A stretch of DNA of 64,000 nucleotides from Christensenellaceae bacterium Phil7 (GCA_001940845.1 MSGV01000001.1:165241-229240), one strand, 5' to 3'. Positions 51,864-61,891 are shown, counted from the first letter of the stretch. The notes: a model not told the origin generated them from the sequence alone. Made by a program: numbers and translations.

Positions 51864-53167
51864 TTTATAATTCGTCCTTTCAGATCGTATACACCGGCAT
51901 CGGTGATCTCAACGGTAACATAGTCTCCGGGATGCGGAAGATCGTTTTCAAGTTCAATGGCAATCAGCCCATCGACATCGGCGGCTTCGGCGTAGCTTCG
52001 GCCATAGGCGGTATTGCCATCTATGCTCTCTATCAGTACCTCACAATGGCTGCCAATGCGGTTTTGGTTGCTCTTGAGCGAGATGCGCTGCTGCATCCGC
52101 ATTATAGCATCCAGCCGCTCTTCCTTTATGCGCTCATCGATTTGATTCTCCATTTCAGACGCAGGGGTATTATCCTCCGCCGAATAGGTGAATGCTCCTA
52201 CGCGATCAAAGGGGTGGTTATGCATGAATTCCATCAGCTCATCAAAATCCTGCTCGGTCTCTCCTGGGAAGCCAAGCATTACGGTGGTGCGCAGAATGAA
52301 ATCCGGTGCATTCTTCCTGATATAGTCGGTGATCTCTCGAATATGCTGTGCGCTGCCATGACGATTCATCGAATGAAGCATATTTTCCGAGATATGCTGT
52401 ATGGGCATGTCGATGTAATTGCAGATCTTCGGATTGGCTTGCATCGTATCGATAAGCTCTTCTGTCACAGTATTGGGATAGGTGTAGAGCAGCCTGATCC
52501 AGTGGAGCTTTTCAATTTTCGCAAGTTCATTCAGAAGCTGAACGAGCCTTGGTTCACCGTAAAGATCTATGCCATAGGCAGAAGTATCCTGCGCAATGAC
52601 TGTGAGTTCGGTAACTCCGCCACCCGCAAGGGTCTTAGCTTCATCCAAAAGCGTTTCTATCGGAACGCTGATCCTGCTGCCTCTGATGAGCGGTATTGCA
52701 CAGTAGGTGCAGCGATTATCGCAGCCATCAGCTATGCGAAGGTACGCGCGATAGCCGGGGGTGGTGAGCATACGGTGAGATAAGTTGCCGCAGCCGGTAA
52801 GTTCAAATCTGTTTGCAAGCTCGTGCGCAAATGCGGGATAATTCTTAACGCCCCAAAACATATCCACTTCAGGAAGCTCCTCGCGAAGCTCTTTTGGATA
52901 ACGTTGGCTCAGGCAGCCGGTCACGACAAGAAAGCGGCAATGTCCATGCTTTTTATATTCCGCCATTTCAATAATGGTATCGATGGAATCCTGCTTTGCG
53001 GAGTCGATGAAGCCGCAGGTATTGACTATGATGATATCCGCAGCAGCAGCATCTGAAACGATTGTAAAACCATAGTTAGAGAGCTCACCAAGCATAATCT
53101 CGGTATCGACCGTGTTCTTTGAGCAGCCCAGAGAGACCGCTCCAATTTTAAGAGAAGTAGTATTCAT
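51860..53167 (-). CDS. rimO: Ribosomal protein S12 methylthiotransferase RimO
   Basis: A 435-residue radical-SAM methylthiotransferase acting on an Asp of ribosomal protein S12. UPF0004 domain with three Cys (GCSKN, VNTCGFID, TGCLSQRY) for one 4Fe-4S cluster, radical-SAM motif DGCDNRCTYCAIP for the other, and a C-terminal TRAM domain (YGRSYAEAADVDG). GAAAGGA precedes the ATG. It lies 40 bp after ftsK, the usual order in Clostridia. Confidence 0.95.
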   Translation of the reverse strand: MNTTSLKIGAVSLGCSKNTVDTEIMLGELSNYGFTIVSDAAAADIIIVNTCGFIDSAKQDSIDTIIEMAEYKKHGHCRFLVVTGCLSQRYPKELREELPEVDMFWGVKNYPAFAHELANRFELTGCGNLSHRMLTTPGYRAYLRIADGCDNRCTYCAIPLIRGSRISVPIETLLDEAKTLAGGGVTELTVIAQDTSAYGIDLYGEPRLVQLLNELAKIEKLHWIRLLYTYPNTVTEELIDTMQANPKICNYIDMPIQHISENMLHSMNRHGSAQHIREITDYIRKNAPDFILRTTVMLGFPGETEQDFDELMEFMHNHPFDRVGAFTYSAEDNTPASEMENQIDERIKEERLDAIMRMQQRISLKSNQNRIGSHCEVLIESIDGNTAYGRSYAEAADVDGLIAIELENDLPHPGDYVTVEITDAGVYDLKGRIIK

Positions 53168-53207
53168 AATTTCCTTTCAAGTTTACTAAGACTGTTGGAG
53201 GATGCGA

Positions 53208-56200
53208 TCAGGCTTTAAGCGGCCGGTCATCGCCAAAGATCTCCTGGTACGCTGATGCGGTTATCAGCACGTTTCGGGGCTTTGCACCGTCAGCAGGCCC
53301 AACATAGCCCTTTTGCTCCATTATGTCCATAAGCCTTGAAGCTTTGGCATATCCCACACGGAGCCTGCGCTGGAGAAGCGAAGTGGATGCTTTTCCGCTT
53401 TCGATAACGACCCGTACCGCATCGGGCAGCTCCTCATCCTCCTGCATATCGTTTCTCGCTTCGCCCACGCCCGGAATGGCGTTGAGCTCCTTTATCATAT
53501 CCTGATCCTGTTCAGCAATGGGCTGTTCACTTCCGGCGAAGAAGCTCATCACGCTTTCTACCTCCGTATCGGTAACGAGAGATCCCTGAATACGTATGGG
53601 CTTTGCAGAACCATCCGGGGCAAATATCATATCACCCTTTCCAAGGAGGGTCTCTGCCCCGCCGGTATCGAGAATGACCTTAGAATCGGTATAGCTCGCG
53701 ACCGCGAACGCAATCTTTGAGGGAAGATTTGCTTTGATTGTACCCGTTATGACATCCACTGAGGGGCGTTGAGTGGCAACGATCAAGTGTATGCCGCATG
53801 CTCTGCCGAGCTGCGAAATACGGAGGATACTTTCTTCGACATCCTTAGGAGCGACCAGCATGAGATCGGAAAGCTCATCGATTATGATGACCAGCCGGGG
53901 CCAGCGATCGTCCTCATTGGCTTGCAGTTCATTATAGCGGTCGATCCCGCGAACTCCAAGGCTGCCCATCTCCTGATAGCGCTTATCCATCTCCTTTGTT
54001 GCCCACCTCAATGCCCCGGCGGCTCTGTTTTTATCGGTAACTACAGGGCAAAATAGATGCGGAAGCGGCGCATACATCTTAAATTCGACCACCTTTGGAT
54101 CGATTAGGATCATTCGAACTTCCTTTGGAGAGGAGCGGTATGCAATGCTCAATATTATGCTGTTGATGCAGACTGATTTACCCGTGCCTGTGCGTCCGGC
54201 GACAAGCATATGGGGCATAGCTGCGAGATCTGCGGTGACAACATTGCCGGTTATATCCTTGCCGAGTGCAAAGATAAGAGGGGATTTTGCATTGCGGAAT
54301 TCGCTGCTTTCCAGTACTTCGCGCAGCAGCACCTTGGCCGGTTTGCCATTGGGGATCTCGATGCCGATGGTGGTCTTTCCGGGAATGGGAGCCTCTATAC
54401 GCACGGGCGCAGCGGCCAGAGCAACGCCCAGATCATCCTTGAGTACTGTGACCTTATTGACCCTGATGCCCTGTGCGAGCTGGATTTCAAAGCGAATGAC
54501 GCGAGGACCTTCGCAGATGCTTATGAGCTTCGCACTGACGCCAAAGCTGGCAAGCGCATCCATGAGTGCCTTTGCTTTTGTGCCGGCAGAGCTGTTTGCA
54601 ATATGTTCTGAGGCTTCGGGCTTTTTCAGCAGTGTTAGCGGAGGACGGCGATATTCGCGCAGCTCAGGTGGAATCTCCTGCGAGATCGTGTTGGTTGGTT
54701 TCGATACTGCCGGCTCGCTTTGCACTTCACCGGTTTCTGAATCGATAACGATGCTTTCCGGATCCTCGGTATTGGTAACGACGATTTCGGATTCGCCGGT
54801 ATCGTTGATAGTATCATCAGCAGAATCAGTACTTTCTGTCTCCAAGATGAATGACGGTTCATCATCGGCGATAATCGGTTCGTCGGCTTGTCCGGCGAAA
54901 TCGTCCTGTATGATTGGTTCTGCGGAAACGAGATCTTCTGCTGCCGATTCTGAAGTTTTATCATTTGCAGCAGGCATGTCAGAATCAAGAGCCCCGAATT
55001 CAACGGGTGCGTAGTTGTGTATGCGGCTGCGCTTGGGAACAAAGCTTTCACCAATCTTTAGATCATCCGTATTTTTGCTTCCGCTGCGTTTCCTGCTGCG
55101 GTTTAGATCGCCGCTGCGAGGAAAGAGCGTCAGATCATCCGCTGCGGTACTTCCACGATCGCTGCGCCGGAAGGAGCGTTTTCGCTGATCGATATCGGGA
55201 GTTATGGTCAGATCCTCCGGATTGCAGCTTTGAACCGTCCGAGAGCGCCTTGCGGGATTCTCATCCGTTATTGCGGCGGAATTGGTACGTTTTCGTGAGC
55301 GGTATGTGCCCTCATTGGGTTGGGGGCTCACCTCTTCAGCCTCAGCTTCATCCCCCGTTTGGACGGTCGGTTGATAATCTCCGGCTGTAAGCGGTTTTCC
55401 GGAATGCGCAATAAAGCCATCGTTCGCTTCATCATCAATAGAAGGATATCTGTCGCGTCTGCGGATCGAGCTTTCATAGTTTCGCTTTTCGGATAGGCTT
55501 TCGCGGAAACCATTGAAGGAAAAGCCGGTGATAATGAGCAGCGTTACAATGATAATTCCAGTCAGAAGCACTATGCTTCCCGTGCTGCCAAGTATTGCAG
55601 TCAGTGCTCGAGCAAAGATCGCGGCGACCGCACCTCCGCCGACGCCATGCGTGCCGCTGGAATATGAGAGAGAAATAAATTTGAAGTATTTCTGTGAAAG
55701 TGATTCACTCATGGCGGATATATGGGTGATCATCAGGATGGAAAAGAGGATGATAACGATACCCGCGATGGCTGCAGACTCCATCCTTTTTTCGTTTGCA
55801 GCTATCAGATAGATGCCTGCACCCGCAAGGAGTATGGGCAAAGTATAGGCAGCAATTCCAAACAGTCCAAGGAAAAGAGGCGCAATCCATTTCAGCCAGC
55901 CATCGGTACCGCCATATATGAAAATTCCGAGTATAATTGCAGCAACCAGCATACAGATGCCGGCGATATCTCGCCTATTGGATAGTTTCTTATCGGCTTC
56001 TATGTTCATTGCCGTCTGCTTTGCACTGCGGGAGGAGCTGGTATTCCCCTTGCCGTTGCCGGAAGAGGATTTGGAGCTTTTCTGCGAGGAAGGACGGGAA
56101 GTCCTGTTCGATGCGGGGCCGGAATTTCCCTTAGAAGAGGAACCGGAGCCTCTGCCCGGAGCAGAAGCGGTTCTTCTACCGGTTGAGGAATTTGTTCTTT

Positions 56201-56282
56201 TTGAGGGCGAGGATTGATTATTCCTTCCCTGGGCAGCCTGTCCGGCTCGACTCCTGCCATTTGAATTGCTGCTTGCTGCCAT
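53208..56282 (-). CDS. ftsK: DNA translocase FtsK/SpoIIIE
   Basis: A 1024-residue DNA pump that clears chromosome ends from the closing septum and, in spore formers, moves the forespore chromosome. The first 85 residues are low-complexity Ser, Gly, Arg and Asn, an unusually long disordered cap. Four to five membrane segments (about 105-255) are followed by an acidic linker of about 300 residues, the alpha-beta motor with Walker A GRTGTGKSVC (about 695) and Walker B IIIDELSDLM, and a gamma winged helix (LLQRRLRVGYAKASRLMDIME) that reads KOPS/SRS sites. The ATG after GAAAGG was chosen; a further ATG 10 codons upstream is less well supported. Confidence 0.94.
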   Translation of the reverse strand: MAASSNSNGRSRAGQAAQGRNNQSSPSKRTNSSTGRRTASAPGRGSGSSSKGNSGPASNRTSRPSSQKSSKSSSGNGKGNTSSSRSAKQTAMNIEADKKLSNRRDIAGICMLVAAIILGIFIYGGTDGWLKWIAPLFLGLFGIAAYTLPILLAGAGIYLIAANEKRMESAAIAGIVIILFSILMITHISAMSESLSQKYFKFISLSYSSGTHGVGGGAVAAIFARALTAILGSTGSIVLLTGIIIVTLLIITGFSFNGFRESLSEKRNYESSIRRRDRYPSIDDEANDGFIAHSGKPLTAGDYQPTVQTGDEAEAEEVSPQPNEGTYRSRKRTNSAAITDENPARRSRTVQSCNPEDLTITPDIDQRKRSFRRSDRGSTAADDLTLFPRSGDLNRSRKRSGSKNTDDLKIGESFVPKRSRIHNYAPVEFGALDSDMPAANDKTSESAAEDLVSAEPIIQDDFAGQADEPIIADDEPSFILETESTDSADDTINDTGESEIVVTNTEDPESIVIDSETGEVQSEPAVSKPTNTISQEIPPELREYRRPPLTLLKKPEASEHIANSSAGTKAKALMDALASFGVSAKLISICEGPRVIRFEIQLAQGIRVNKVTVLKDDLGVALAAAPVRIEAPIPGKTTIGIEIPNGKPAKVLLREVLESSEFRNAKSPLIFALGKDITGNVVTADLAAMPHMLVAGRTGTGKSVCINSIILSIAYRSSPKEVRMILIDPKVVEFKMYAPLPHLFCPVVTDKNRAAGALRWATKEMDKRYQEMGSLGVRGIDRYNELQANEDDRWPRLVIIIDELSDLMLVAPKDVEESILRISQLGRACGIHLIVATQRPSVDVITGTIKANLPSKIAFAVASYTDSKVILDTGGAETLLGKGDMIFAPDGSAKPIRIQGSLVTDTEVESVMSFFAGSEQPIAEQDQDMIKELNAIPGVGEARNDMQEDEELPDAVRVVIESGKASTSLLQRRLRVGYAKASRLMDIMEQKGYVGPADGAKPRNVLITASAYQEIFGDDRPLKA

Positions 56283-56386
56283 ATAATTTAAACCTTTCAA
56301 GATTATACGCAATACGGAGCAAAGCCCAAGCGTAAGGACATTTCAAACCCAATATGCTTTGAATCGGCTATGCTTATCCAATCTGC

Positions 56387-56392
56387 ATTATA
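56387..56392 (-). promoter_or_regulatory. Probable -10 of the ftsK operon
   Basis: Minus strand TATAAT, preceded by ATG and a weak TTTTCA at 17 bp. The leader would be about 100 nt. Confidence 0.4.
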
Positions 56393-56446
56393 CATGATAA
56401 TGGAGGAAATGAAAAGAGAAAGTTTGGGAGGATTTTGCAAAAATGG

Positions 56447-56469
56447 AATGCCTGCACTCGGCAGGCATT
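56447..56469 (-). terminator. Terminator of the lemA operon
   Basis: Perfect 9-bp stem AATGCCTGC / GCAGGCATT with a 5-nt loop; on the minus strand it is followed by CCATTTTTGC. The rest of the 317-bp gap to lemA holds nothing recognised. Confidence 0.75.
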
Positions 56470-56599
56470 TGGAAAAAGGATGAGAGTCCGTTCCGTTATT
56501 ATGTATATTGAGATTTGCCGGTTATTGCCTCCAGAGATGCTGTTCCGGACAATATAATGTTTGATGCATTATAAATATGAACTGCACATGTGCTTAAAA

Positions 56600-57361
56600 T
56601 TAGGCGTCACCTCCGAAATAACCCATGGTTGCATCCGCACGCGCTTTAGCGGATACTAAGAAGCCCGTCATTGTAGTATAGTGATTCTGTGCGGCAACGA
56701 GCCGATTGATGGGCCAATTGAATATCTCTATATTCCAACGATGCACCAGGTCATTAGCGCGTGCGCGTGCCGCCGTAATATTGCGCGTGGCAGAAGCAAC
56801 CTGCTGCATTACTGCCGATATATCGGCATGGGCTCGTAATTCAGGATACCTTTCAAGTGCGATATTTATGTTTCGAGCAAGCCTATCAACTTTTTGAGCA
56901 TAATCATTTATTGCATCTGCAGATGCAGATCCTTTTGCAAGCCCACTGCGCGCAGCAGCAATATCGATAAAGTCCTTATCAAGGTTTATCGAAGAGCCAA
57001 GAACATCGATCAAGGTTTTGCTGCCCAATAATTCTGCTTTGTGCTCGATATAGATTTCATATTCGGCAGATGCATCATTTATTGCTGCTGATAGCTGCTT
57101 AAAATATGAATCTGCCTTAACCTTTTTTACCTGAAAAATGATTCCGGGGATCGTTCCGATGAGCAGAAATGCTATAAAAACAACATAATGGGTTTTGAGT
57201 GCCAGACACAGCGCAGCCGGAATTACGCCTGTCAGCCAAAGAAGCGGCATAAGAATGCGAGTGCCAAGGCCAACGGTCACGGGTATCGTCGCTTCGGTAG
57301 CCACGAAGTCCGCGCCCTCCTGGCGGTGTACGGGGTTTAGTCGATCGAGTGGATTAGCCAT
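56600..57361 (-). CDS. LemA family membrane protein
   Basis: A 253-residue protein. Two adjacent N-terminal membrane segments (about 30-75) lead to a LemA-type long-helix domain, recognised by RYPELRAHADISAVMQQV, a run of NITAARARAND and the closing IEIFNWPINRLVAA (the LemA YN..I..FPN pattern). LemA proteins have no settled role; they are linked to envelope integrity. AGGAGG is 7 nt before the ATG. It follows the DUF3137 gene after 57 bp, a pairing seen in other Firmicutes and Mollicutes. Confidence 0.82.
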   Translation of the reverse strand: MANPLDRLNPVHRQEGADFVATEATIPVTVGLGTRILMPLLWLTGVIPAALCLALKTHYVVFIAFLLIGTIPGIIFQVKKVKADSYFKQLSAAINDASAEYEIYIEHKAELLGSKTLIDVLGSSINLDKDFIDIAAARSGLAKGSASADAINDYAQKVDRLARNINIALERYPELRAHADISAVMQQVASATRNITAARARANDLVHRWNIEIFNWPINRLVAAQNHYTTMTGFLVSAKARADATMGYFGGDA

Positions 57362-57418
57362 AATGTTTCCTCCTGTTTTTTATCAATAACATCGATCCTT
57401 AGACCAATGCATTTGTCC

Positions 57419-59263
57419 TCACTTGAATATATCGTCCATTCTTTCGTTCGGGTTGAACAGTCCGGCGAATATCCCGTTTAAATAGGCATGGTGTCCGTTT
57501 ACGCTGTCGGAATAACGAATAAGGTCCTCATGACTAAAGGTCATCCTTGAAAAATCAGCATCGGTGATATTCAATTCACGCATCTCTATCTGTTTTTTCT
57601 GCCATATCGGTATGTATTCATTCCAATATACGGGCACATCATGATAGTAGCCATCGCCTCCGAAAACCGAAACATAGGTGCAGCGCTCCACCGCCTCATA
57701 TGAATGCGCCGTGATCTCAAATACATCTGCTTTGCCTTCTGAGCTTATTCGGCGTGAGTTCAAAATGACATCGGTACTGGTGGAGTTATGCTTGAATACC
57801 GAGGCTCCTATAGCATTAGCCAGTACCTCCGCTTCCATTGCGGTGCAGTTGCCCTCTGCTGTTTTTGTCATTGTCCCTGGATTTGGATTTGCATTCAATT
57901 GTGATTGATACGCCTCGATCGCAAGGATGGGAGCTATTTCAAAAAAGAAATCTCTAAAGTATGCGGTATTGAACGCCATAAACTTATTATGGGCATCATC
58001 AATATCGTGGCTCCAATAGCGATCAGGAGCAGTGTTTATATCCCAATTAGCTGAGTGCTCTGCCGCAATAAAATTGAGCATTCCCTTTTTGCAGAAATTG
58101 AAATTATCCCCGAACGGCGCTGCCTTTTTCATTAAGCTAAGCATATTCTGCTGCGAGAGCGGGGTGAATAAAACCCGGAATTCCACCTCGTTATCCCTAT
58201 CGTATGCGTTGAATAATGCATCGAATTCATCGTTTCCCAGCGGCGTGAATTTGCCATCTCCCTTGCTCATGGACTTAACAGCCATTTTATTTATCTTCTT
58301 TACTGTGGATTTGACGTGCTTGGCAAGCTGCTTTTCGGTCATTATCTCAGCATGCGTCATATCATGGGTAAAGTTCAGATTTGGAGCGACTTCGCTGCAA
58401 TAAGTCATCAGAGTTTCGTACTGGTAATAGGGCTTTGGCTTGGTTACCTGCGCAGTAAGCGTTTCATACCGATCAACCTTAATTTCATTTCCTTCGGAAT
58501 CGGTCACATATTCCTTCCAATGTATCTCCAGCTCGCCATAGTAGGTCTCCTCGCCCATAAAACGATTCTTATCGCGCTGAATAATGAAGGGACTTCCGCC
58601 AATCTCCCCGGAGATAATGCCCACGGTGGAATACTCCGGATCGTTTTCGCGATCAAAATACCCATATCTTTCGCGCATATCCATAAGCCTGTCGACCCCA
58701 AGATTTCTATCCACCTTTACAAGCGGGATGGTTTTGAGTATAAGCTGGCGCGGCATGTCGCTATCGAAAAGCGCATTGAGGGGGGCCATTTGTTCGCAAG
58801 CCCTCGTGAATAGTTCGTCTGCGCGTTTGGAATGCTCATCGCGAAGTGAGTCGCTGTTTTTTATCTTTGGATTGAGCACTCTTATCCAGATCAGTACCAT
58901 TCCGATAGCGATAAGACCGCCTGCGACTGAGATCAAATAATTATTAATATGTATGCTGCGGGCGATCGAGCTCGGATAATGCTTGCTGTAAATTCCAAAA
59001 ACAGCTATCAGCAAGCCAACTATGGCAACGATTATTACAAAGACACGAATGCTGCGAAGCTTGGCAATATGCTTATCGAGATTCGCGATCTTTTCTTTTT
59101 CAAGATTGAATTCCGCTACCGTTTGATGGTTTTCTTCGACATTTATCCCGGATTCCTGCACAAGTGAGTTGAATAGATCCCCGATATAAACCTCGTGTCG
59201 GTTCTTCAGCGTGTCATTATATGCAAGCGACGGCTGGAGCAGCTCTTCTGCTAGTGATTGCAT
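57419..59263 (-). CDS. DUF3137 membrane protein
   Basis: A 614-residue protein. A coiled N-terminal part is followed by two membrane helices (about 75-95 and 110-130), with the remaining 480 residues soluble, including YGYFDRENDPEYSTVGIISGEI (in pieces EYSTVGIISGEIGG) and the central region LFTPLSQQNMLSLMKK. It resembles DUF3137 proteins, which often neighbour lemA. No catalytic motif is seen. GGAGG 5 nt before the ATG fixes the start; the longer frame lacks one. Confidence 0.65.
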   Translation of the reverse strand: MQSLAEELLQPSLAYNDTLKNRHEVYIGDLFNSLVQESGINVEENHQTVAEFNLEKEKIANLDKHIAKLRSIRVFVIIVAIVGLLIAVFGIYSKHYPSSIARSIHINNYLISVAGGLIAIGMVLIWIRVLNPKIKNSDSLRDEHSKRADELFTRACEQMAPLNALFDSDMPRQLILKTIPLVKVDRNLGVDRLMDMRERYGYFDRENDPEYSTVGIISGEIGGSPFIIQRDKNRFMGEETYYGELEIHWKEYVTDSEGNEIKVDRYETLTAQVTKPKPYYQYETLMTYCSEVAPNLNFTHDMTHAEIMTEKQLAKHVKSTVKKINKMAVKSMSKGDGKFTPLGNDEFDALFNAYDRDNEVEFRVLFTPLSQQNMLSLMKKAAPFGDNFNFCKKGMLNFIAAEHSANWDINTAPDRYWSHDIDDAHNKFMAFNTAYFRDFFFEIAPILAIEAYQSQLNANPNPGTMTKTAEGNCTAMEAEVLANAIGASVFKHNSTSTDVILNSRRISSEGKADVFEITAHSYEAVERCTYVSVFGGDGYYHDVPVYWNEYIPIWQKKQIEMRELNITDADFSRMTFSHEDLIRYSDSVNGHHAYLNGIFAGLFNPNERMDDIFK

Positions 59264-59373
59264 TTTTACCTCCAGAATGTTATTTTGCTGTGATAGCAGG
59301 ATAGCCAATTGAACCTGACGGCAATTGGCTATCCCGCAACAAAGGACAATCAATGGATGCTGGCAATAATCAT

Positions 59374-59733
59374 TTACCTATTTTTTATAATGAAGATAAG
59401 CGCCTTCACACCGATAATGATTAATTGTATCATGGCAATAATACAATCAATAAAAATCATAAATATTCCAATAAAGATTCCAAAGAAGGATAGAGATGCA
59501 AGCAGGTTTCTGAACGTCTTTGCAAGTAGGGTAAAATACAGCTTTGGTTCGATCACAAAGCCATATATTTCAAAGAATACGAATGGCATACCGACTAGCA
59601 TAATTAACAAAAGCTGCACCACATCTATGCCCTCGCTGATGAAGTTTATCATCATAAAGATTAAAGCAGCAAGCGTAATGCATGCGGCAATTATCAGGCG
59701 AGTTAGGAGCTGTTTTCTTGTTTTTCCATTCAT
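59374..59733 (-). CDS. Small membrane protein of the lemA cluster
   Basis: A 119-residue, Ile/Phe-rich protein with three to four membrane segments and no recognised family. GAGGTG precedes the ATG. It is the promoter-proximal gene of the cluster, 110 bp before the DUF3137 gene, with no terminator between. Confidence 0.6.
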   Translation of the reverse strand: MNGKTRKQLLTRLIIAACITLAALIFMMINFISEGIDVVQLLLIMLVGMPFVFFEIYGFVIEPKLYFTLLAKTFRNLLASLSFFGIFIGIFMIFIDCIIAMIQLIIIGVKALIFIIKNR

Positions 59734-59760
59734 AATTTATCACCTCGAAACACAAAATCA

Positions 59761-59812
59761 TACTAAAAAATTAGTACAAACACATAATAACATAAAAATC
59801 TTCCTATTGCAA
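59761..59812 (-). promoter_or_regulatory. Promoter of the lemA cluster with palindromic operator
   Basis: Minus strand TTGCAA (59807-59812), 17-bp spacer, TATTAT (59784-59789). A palindrome TACTAAAAAATTAGTA at 59761-59776 starts right after the expected transcript start, a classic repressor position. The XRE gene that diverges from here is the nearest candidate regulator. Confidence 0.65.
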
Positions 59813-59952
59813 CCGCTTTTGGACAAAATTTTGATATAATTTTTTGAAACGAATGCTTGGAAAGACTTTGAAATATAAGTAACCAATGCTTTGAATGCAG
59901 AAACCCTGGCTATATACCGGAGCATTCTTTTGGAGAGAGGAATGGTGATGTT

Positions 59953-60234
59953 TTGAATAGGATACGTGAATTGAGGGAGGATCGAGACCTGCGGCAGATC
60001 GATGTTGCGAAAGCGACGGGGATAGACCAGAAGACGCTGTCGAACTATGAAACGGGAAAGACCAATCCGGATAGTCTTGCTGTTATTCGCCTTGCTGATT
60101 TTTTCAATGTTACGACTGATTATCTGCTTGGGCGCACCGTAAGAAACCTGACGGACAAGGAAAGCATAATTGAAGCACTGGATGATATTGAGAAGAGCAT
60201 AAGGGAGATACAGCGGCAATTAAAAAATGGATGA
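59953..60234 (+). CDS. Small XRE family transcriptional regulator
   Basis: A 93-residue protein: a helix-turn-helix of the phage-repressor type (IRELREDRDLRQIDVAKATGIDQKTLSNYETGKTNPDSLAVIRLADFFNVTTDYLLGR, residues 3-60, here only noted by its ends) and a short C-terminal coiled coil that could dimerise. The start is TTG; GAGAGG lies 12 nt upstream. It is divergent from the lemA cluster. Confidence 0.85.
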   Translation: MNRIRELREDRDLRQIDVAKATGIDQKTLSNYETGKTNPDSLAVIRLADFFNVTTDYLLGRTVRNLTDKESIIEALDDIEKSIREIQRQLKNG

Positions 60235-60330
60235 TAGATCAATGAAGGCCATATAAGGCTCCGAATTCAGAGATAATTGTGATACCTATTTATCGGCAAA
60301 TGCATAGATGCTCTATTCCTATCAATTCCG

Positions 60331-60362
60331 AGCGGCACTGGAGATAATTCACCAATGCCGCT
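60331..60362 (+). terminator. Possible terminator of the small XRE gene
   Basis: AGCGGCA / TGCCGCT with an inner CTGG / CCA pairing, followed by TTAATTT. Confidence 0.5.
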
Positions 60363-60407
60363 TTAATTTACGCAATATTCGCTTTAGGCGTATTCAGAAA
60401 TATTTTA

Positions 60408-61073
60408 CTATAGCTGCCAATCTATCTCCTGCTGACCTGATTCGCGAAGAATGCGGTTTGCAGTGGAAAAGTGTTTGCAGCCGAAGAAACCATTATAAGC
60501 TGAAAGGGGGCTTGGATGAACGGTTTCCAGCTTGACATGGATCGGGTTTGTGATGACCCGCGCCTTATTTCTTGCATTTGATCCCCAAAGCAAAAAGACA
60601 ATGGGCGTGTTTTTTTTATTCAGCTCGGAGATCACTCGGTCGGTGAATCTTTCCCAGCCCATGCCTTTATGGCTGTTAGGCTCGTGTTCGCGTACCGTCA
60701 GCACATTATTGAGCAGCAGCACCCCCCTTTTGGCCCATTCGGTCAATTCCCCATGATTCGGGGGAACGAAGCCTACATCGTCATGCAGTTCCATATATAT
60801 GTTCTTGAGCGATGGAGGAGGCGTTATACCACGCTTGACTGAAAAGCACAGGCCATGCGCCTGATTCGGTCCATGATATGGATCCTGCCCGATTATCACT
60901 GCCTTTGTATCGGCAAACGAGGTGTACTTGAGTGCGTTGAAGATATCGTACATATTTGGATAGACAACCCGTGTGCGATATTCGGCGGCAAGAAATTTGC
61001 GCAGCTCAAGATAGTATTCTTTTTGAAATTCGTCCTTCAGGATCTCATCCCAATCATTACCAAGCTGTACCAT
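60408..61073 (-). CDS. ung: Uracil-DNA glycosylase
   Basis: A 221-residue family 1 UDG that removes uracil from DNA. The water-activating site is GQD64PYH, followed by the PPPSLKN loop, and the DNA-intercalating HPSPLSAYNGFFGCKHFS loop with H186. AGGAG precedes the ATG. It begins 33 bp after the yitT stop without a promoter or terminator between, so it is probably read from the yitT promoter. Confidence 0.96.
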   Translation of the reverse strand: MVQLGNDWDEILKDEFQKEYYLELRKFLAAEYRTRVVYPNMYDIFNALKYTSFADTKAVIIGQDPYHGPNQAHGLCFSVKRGITPPPSLKNIYMELHDDVGFVPPNHGELTEWAKRGVLLLNNVLTVREHEPNSHKGMGWERFTDRVISELNKKNTPIVFLLWGSNARNKARVITNPIHVKLETVHPSPLSAYNGFFGCKHFSTANRILRESGQQEIDWQL

Positions 61074-61106
61074 TTTAACTCCTTTTTTATTACGATCGTT
61101 TAATAA

Positions 61107-61754
61107 TTAATCGGCGGATGGCTGTTTTTTCCTGCAGATAGCTGCAACGAAGCCAATTATCTGCCCGCTTAGCAGCACTGTCAGCAAAGAAAAGACTATC
61201 TGTTTGATCGGTATATAGGTTAGCGATAATGCAAGCACTATAAGATCCGAAAAGAGGTATATCCATTTTATATTGAGATGGGTAATATGCGCAAGGCTCA
61301 TTGCAAGCGCATCATCCCCACCCTGCGCACCTCCGGCGCGAACCGAAAGGCCGACACCAACGCCTATGAATAAGGCGCCGATTAATGCAGCAGCAAGAGG
61401 CACTGAGGCGATACCAGGAAATAGAGGACCTATTGCTTCAAAAATGGCATAGAATATGGAAAATGTACCGCATGCAACTATTGAACAGCCGATAAAATCT
61501 CCGCCAAGGAGACGCCAGCCGAGCAGATAGCATGCTGCATTCAGGATAAGGCTAGTTATCGCGGGGCTGATATTGAACCAGCGTTCCATTAGCAGCACCA
61601 GCCCCAATACGCCCCCTTCCGTTACGCCGGATTGGGCATGAATGTTGAATAATCCGAATGAAGCGATCAAGCTTCCAAGCGTGGCAAGCAGAATGCGCTG
61701 CACCGATAGCTGTCCAAAGAGAGAGTGGTATAATCGTTTGAATTTAGAGGTCAA
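61107..61754 (-). CDS. YitT family membrane protein
   Basis: A 215-residue protein with about five to six membrane segments and the YitT/YczE marks GLFNIHAQSGVTEGGVLGL and GAQGGDDALAMSL. It lacks the C-terminal DUF2179 domain common in longer YitT proteins. Function unknown. The start is TTG with GAAAGGA about 11 nt upstream. Confidence 0.85.
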   Translation of the reverse strand: MTSKFKRLYHSLFGQLSVQRILLATLGSLIASFGLFNIHAQSGVTEGGVLGLVLLMERWFNISPAITSLILNAACYLLGWRLLGGDFIGCSIVACGTFSIFYAIFEAIGPLFPGIASVPLAAALIGALFIGVGVGLSVRAGGAQGGDDALAMSLAHITHLNIKWIYLFSDLIVLALSLTYIPIKQIVFSLLTVLLSGQIIGFVAAICRKKQPSAD

Positions 61755-61785
61755 TTAAATCAATTTCCTTTCTTAATCGAAATCC

Positions 61786-61814
61786 ATTCTACCAAGCGAA
61801 GGAAGGATTGTCAA
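61786..61814 (-). promoter_or_regulatory. Promoter of yitT-ung
   Basis: Minus strand TTGACA, 17-bp spacer, TAGAAT, about 30 bp before the TTG start. Confidence 0.75.
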
Positions 61815-61864
61815 GTGGGTAATGCCATAGCGCAGGATTGCAAGGGGTTTTATGGGATAAATAT

Positions 61865-61891
61865 GAGCCATTTGCGGACGGCAAATGGCTC
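61865..61891 (-). terminator. Terminator of uraA
   Basis: Perfect 11-bp stem GAGCCATTTGC / GCAAATGGCTC with a 5-nt loop. The minus-strand tail ATATTTATC is only moderately T-rich. Confidence 0.6.
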
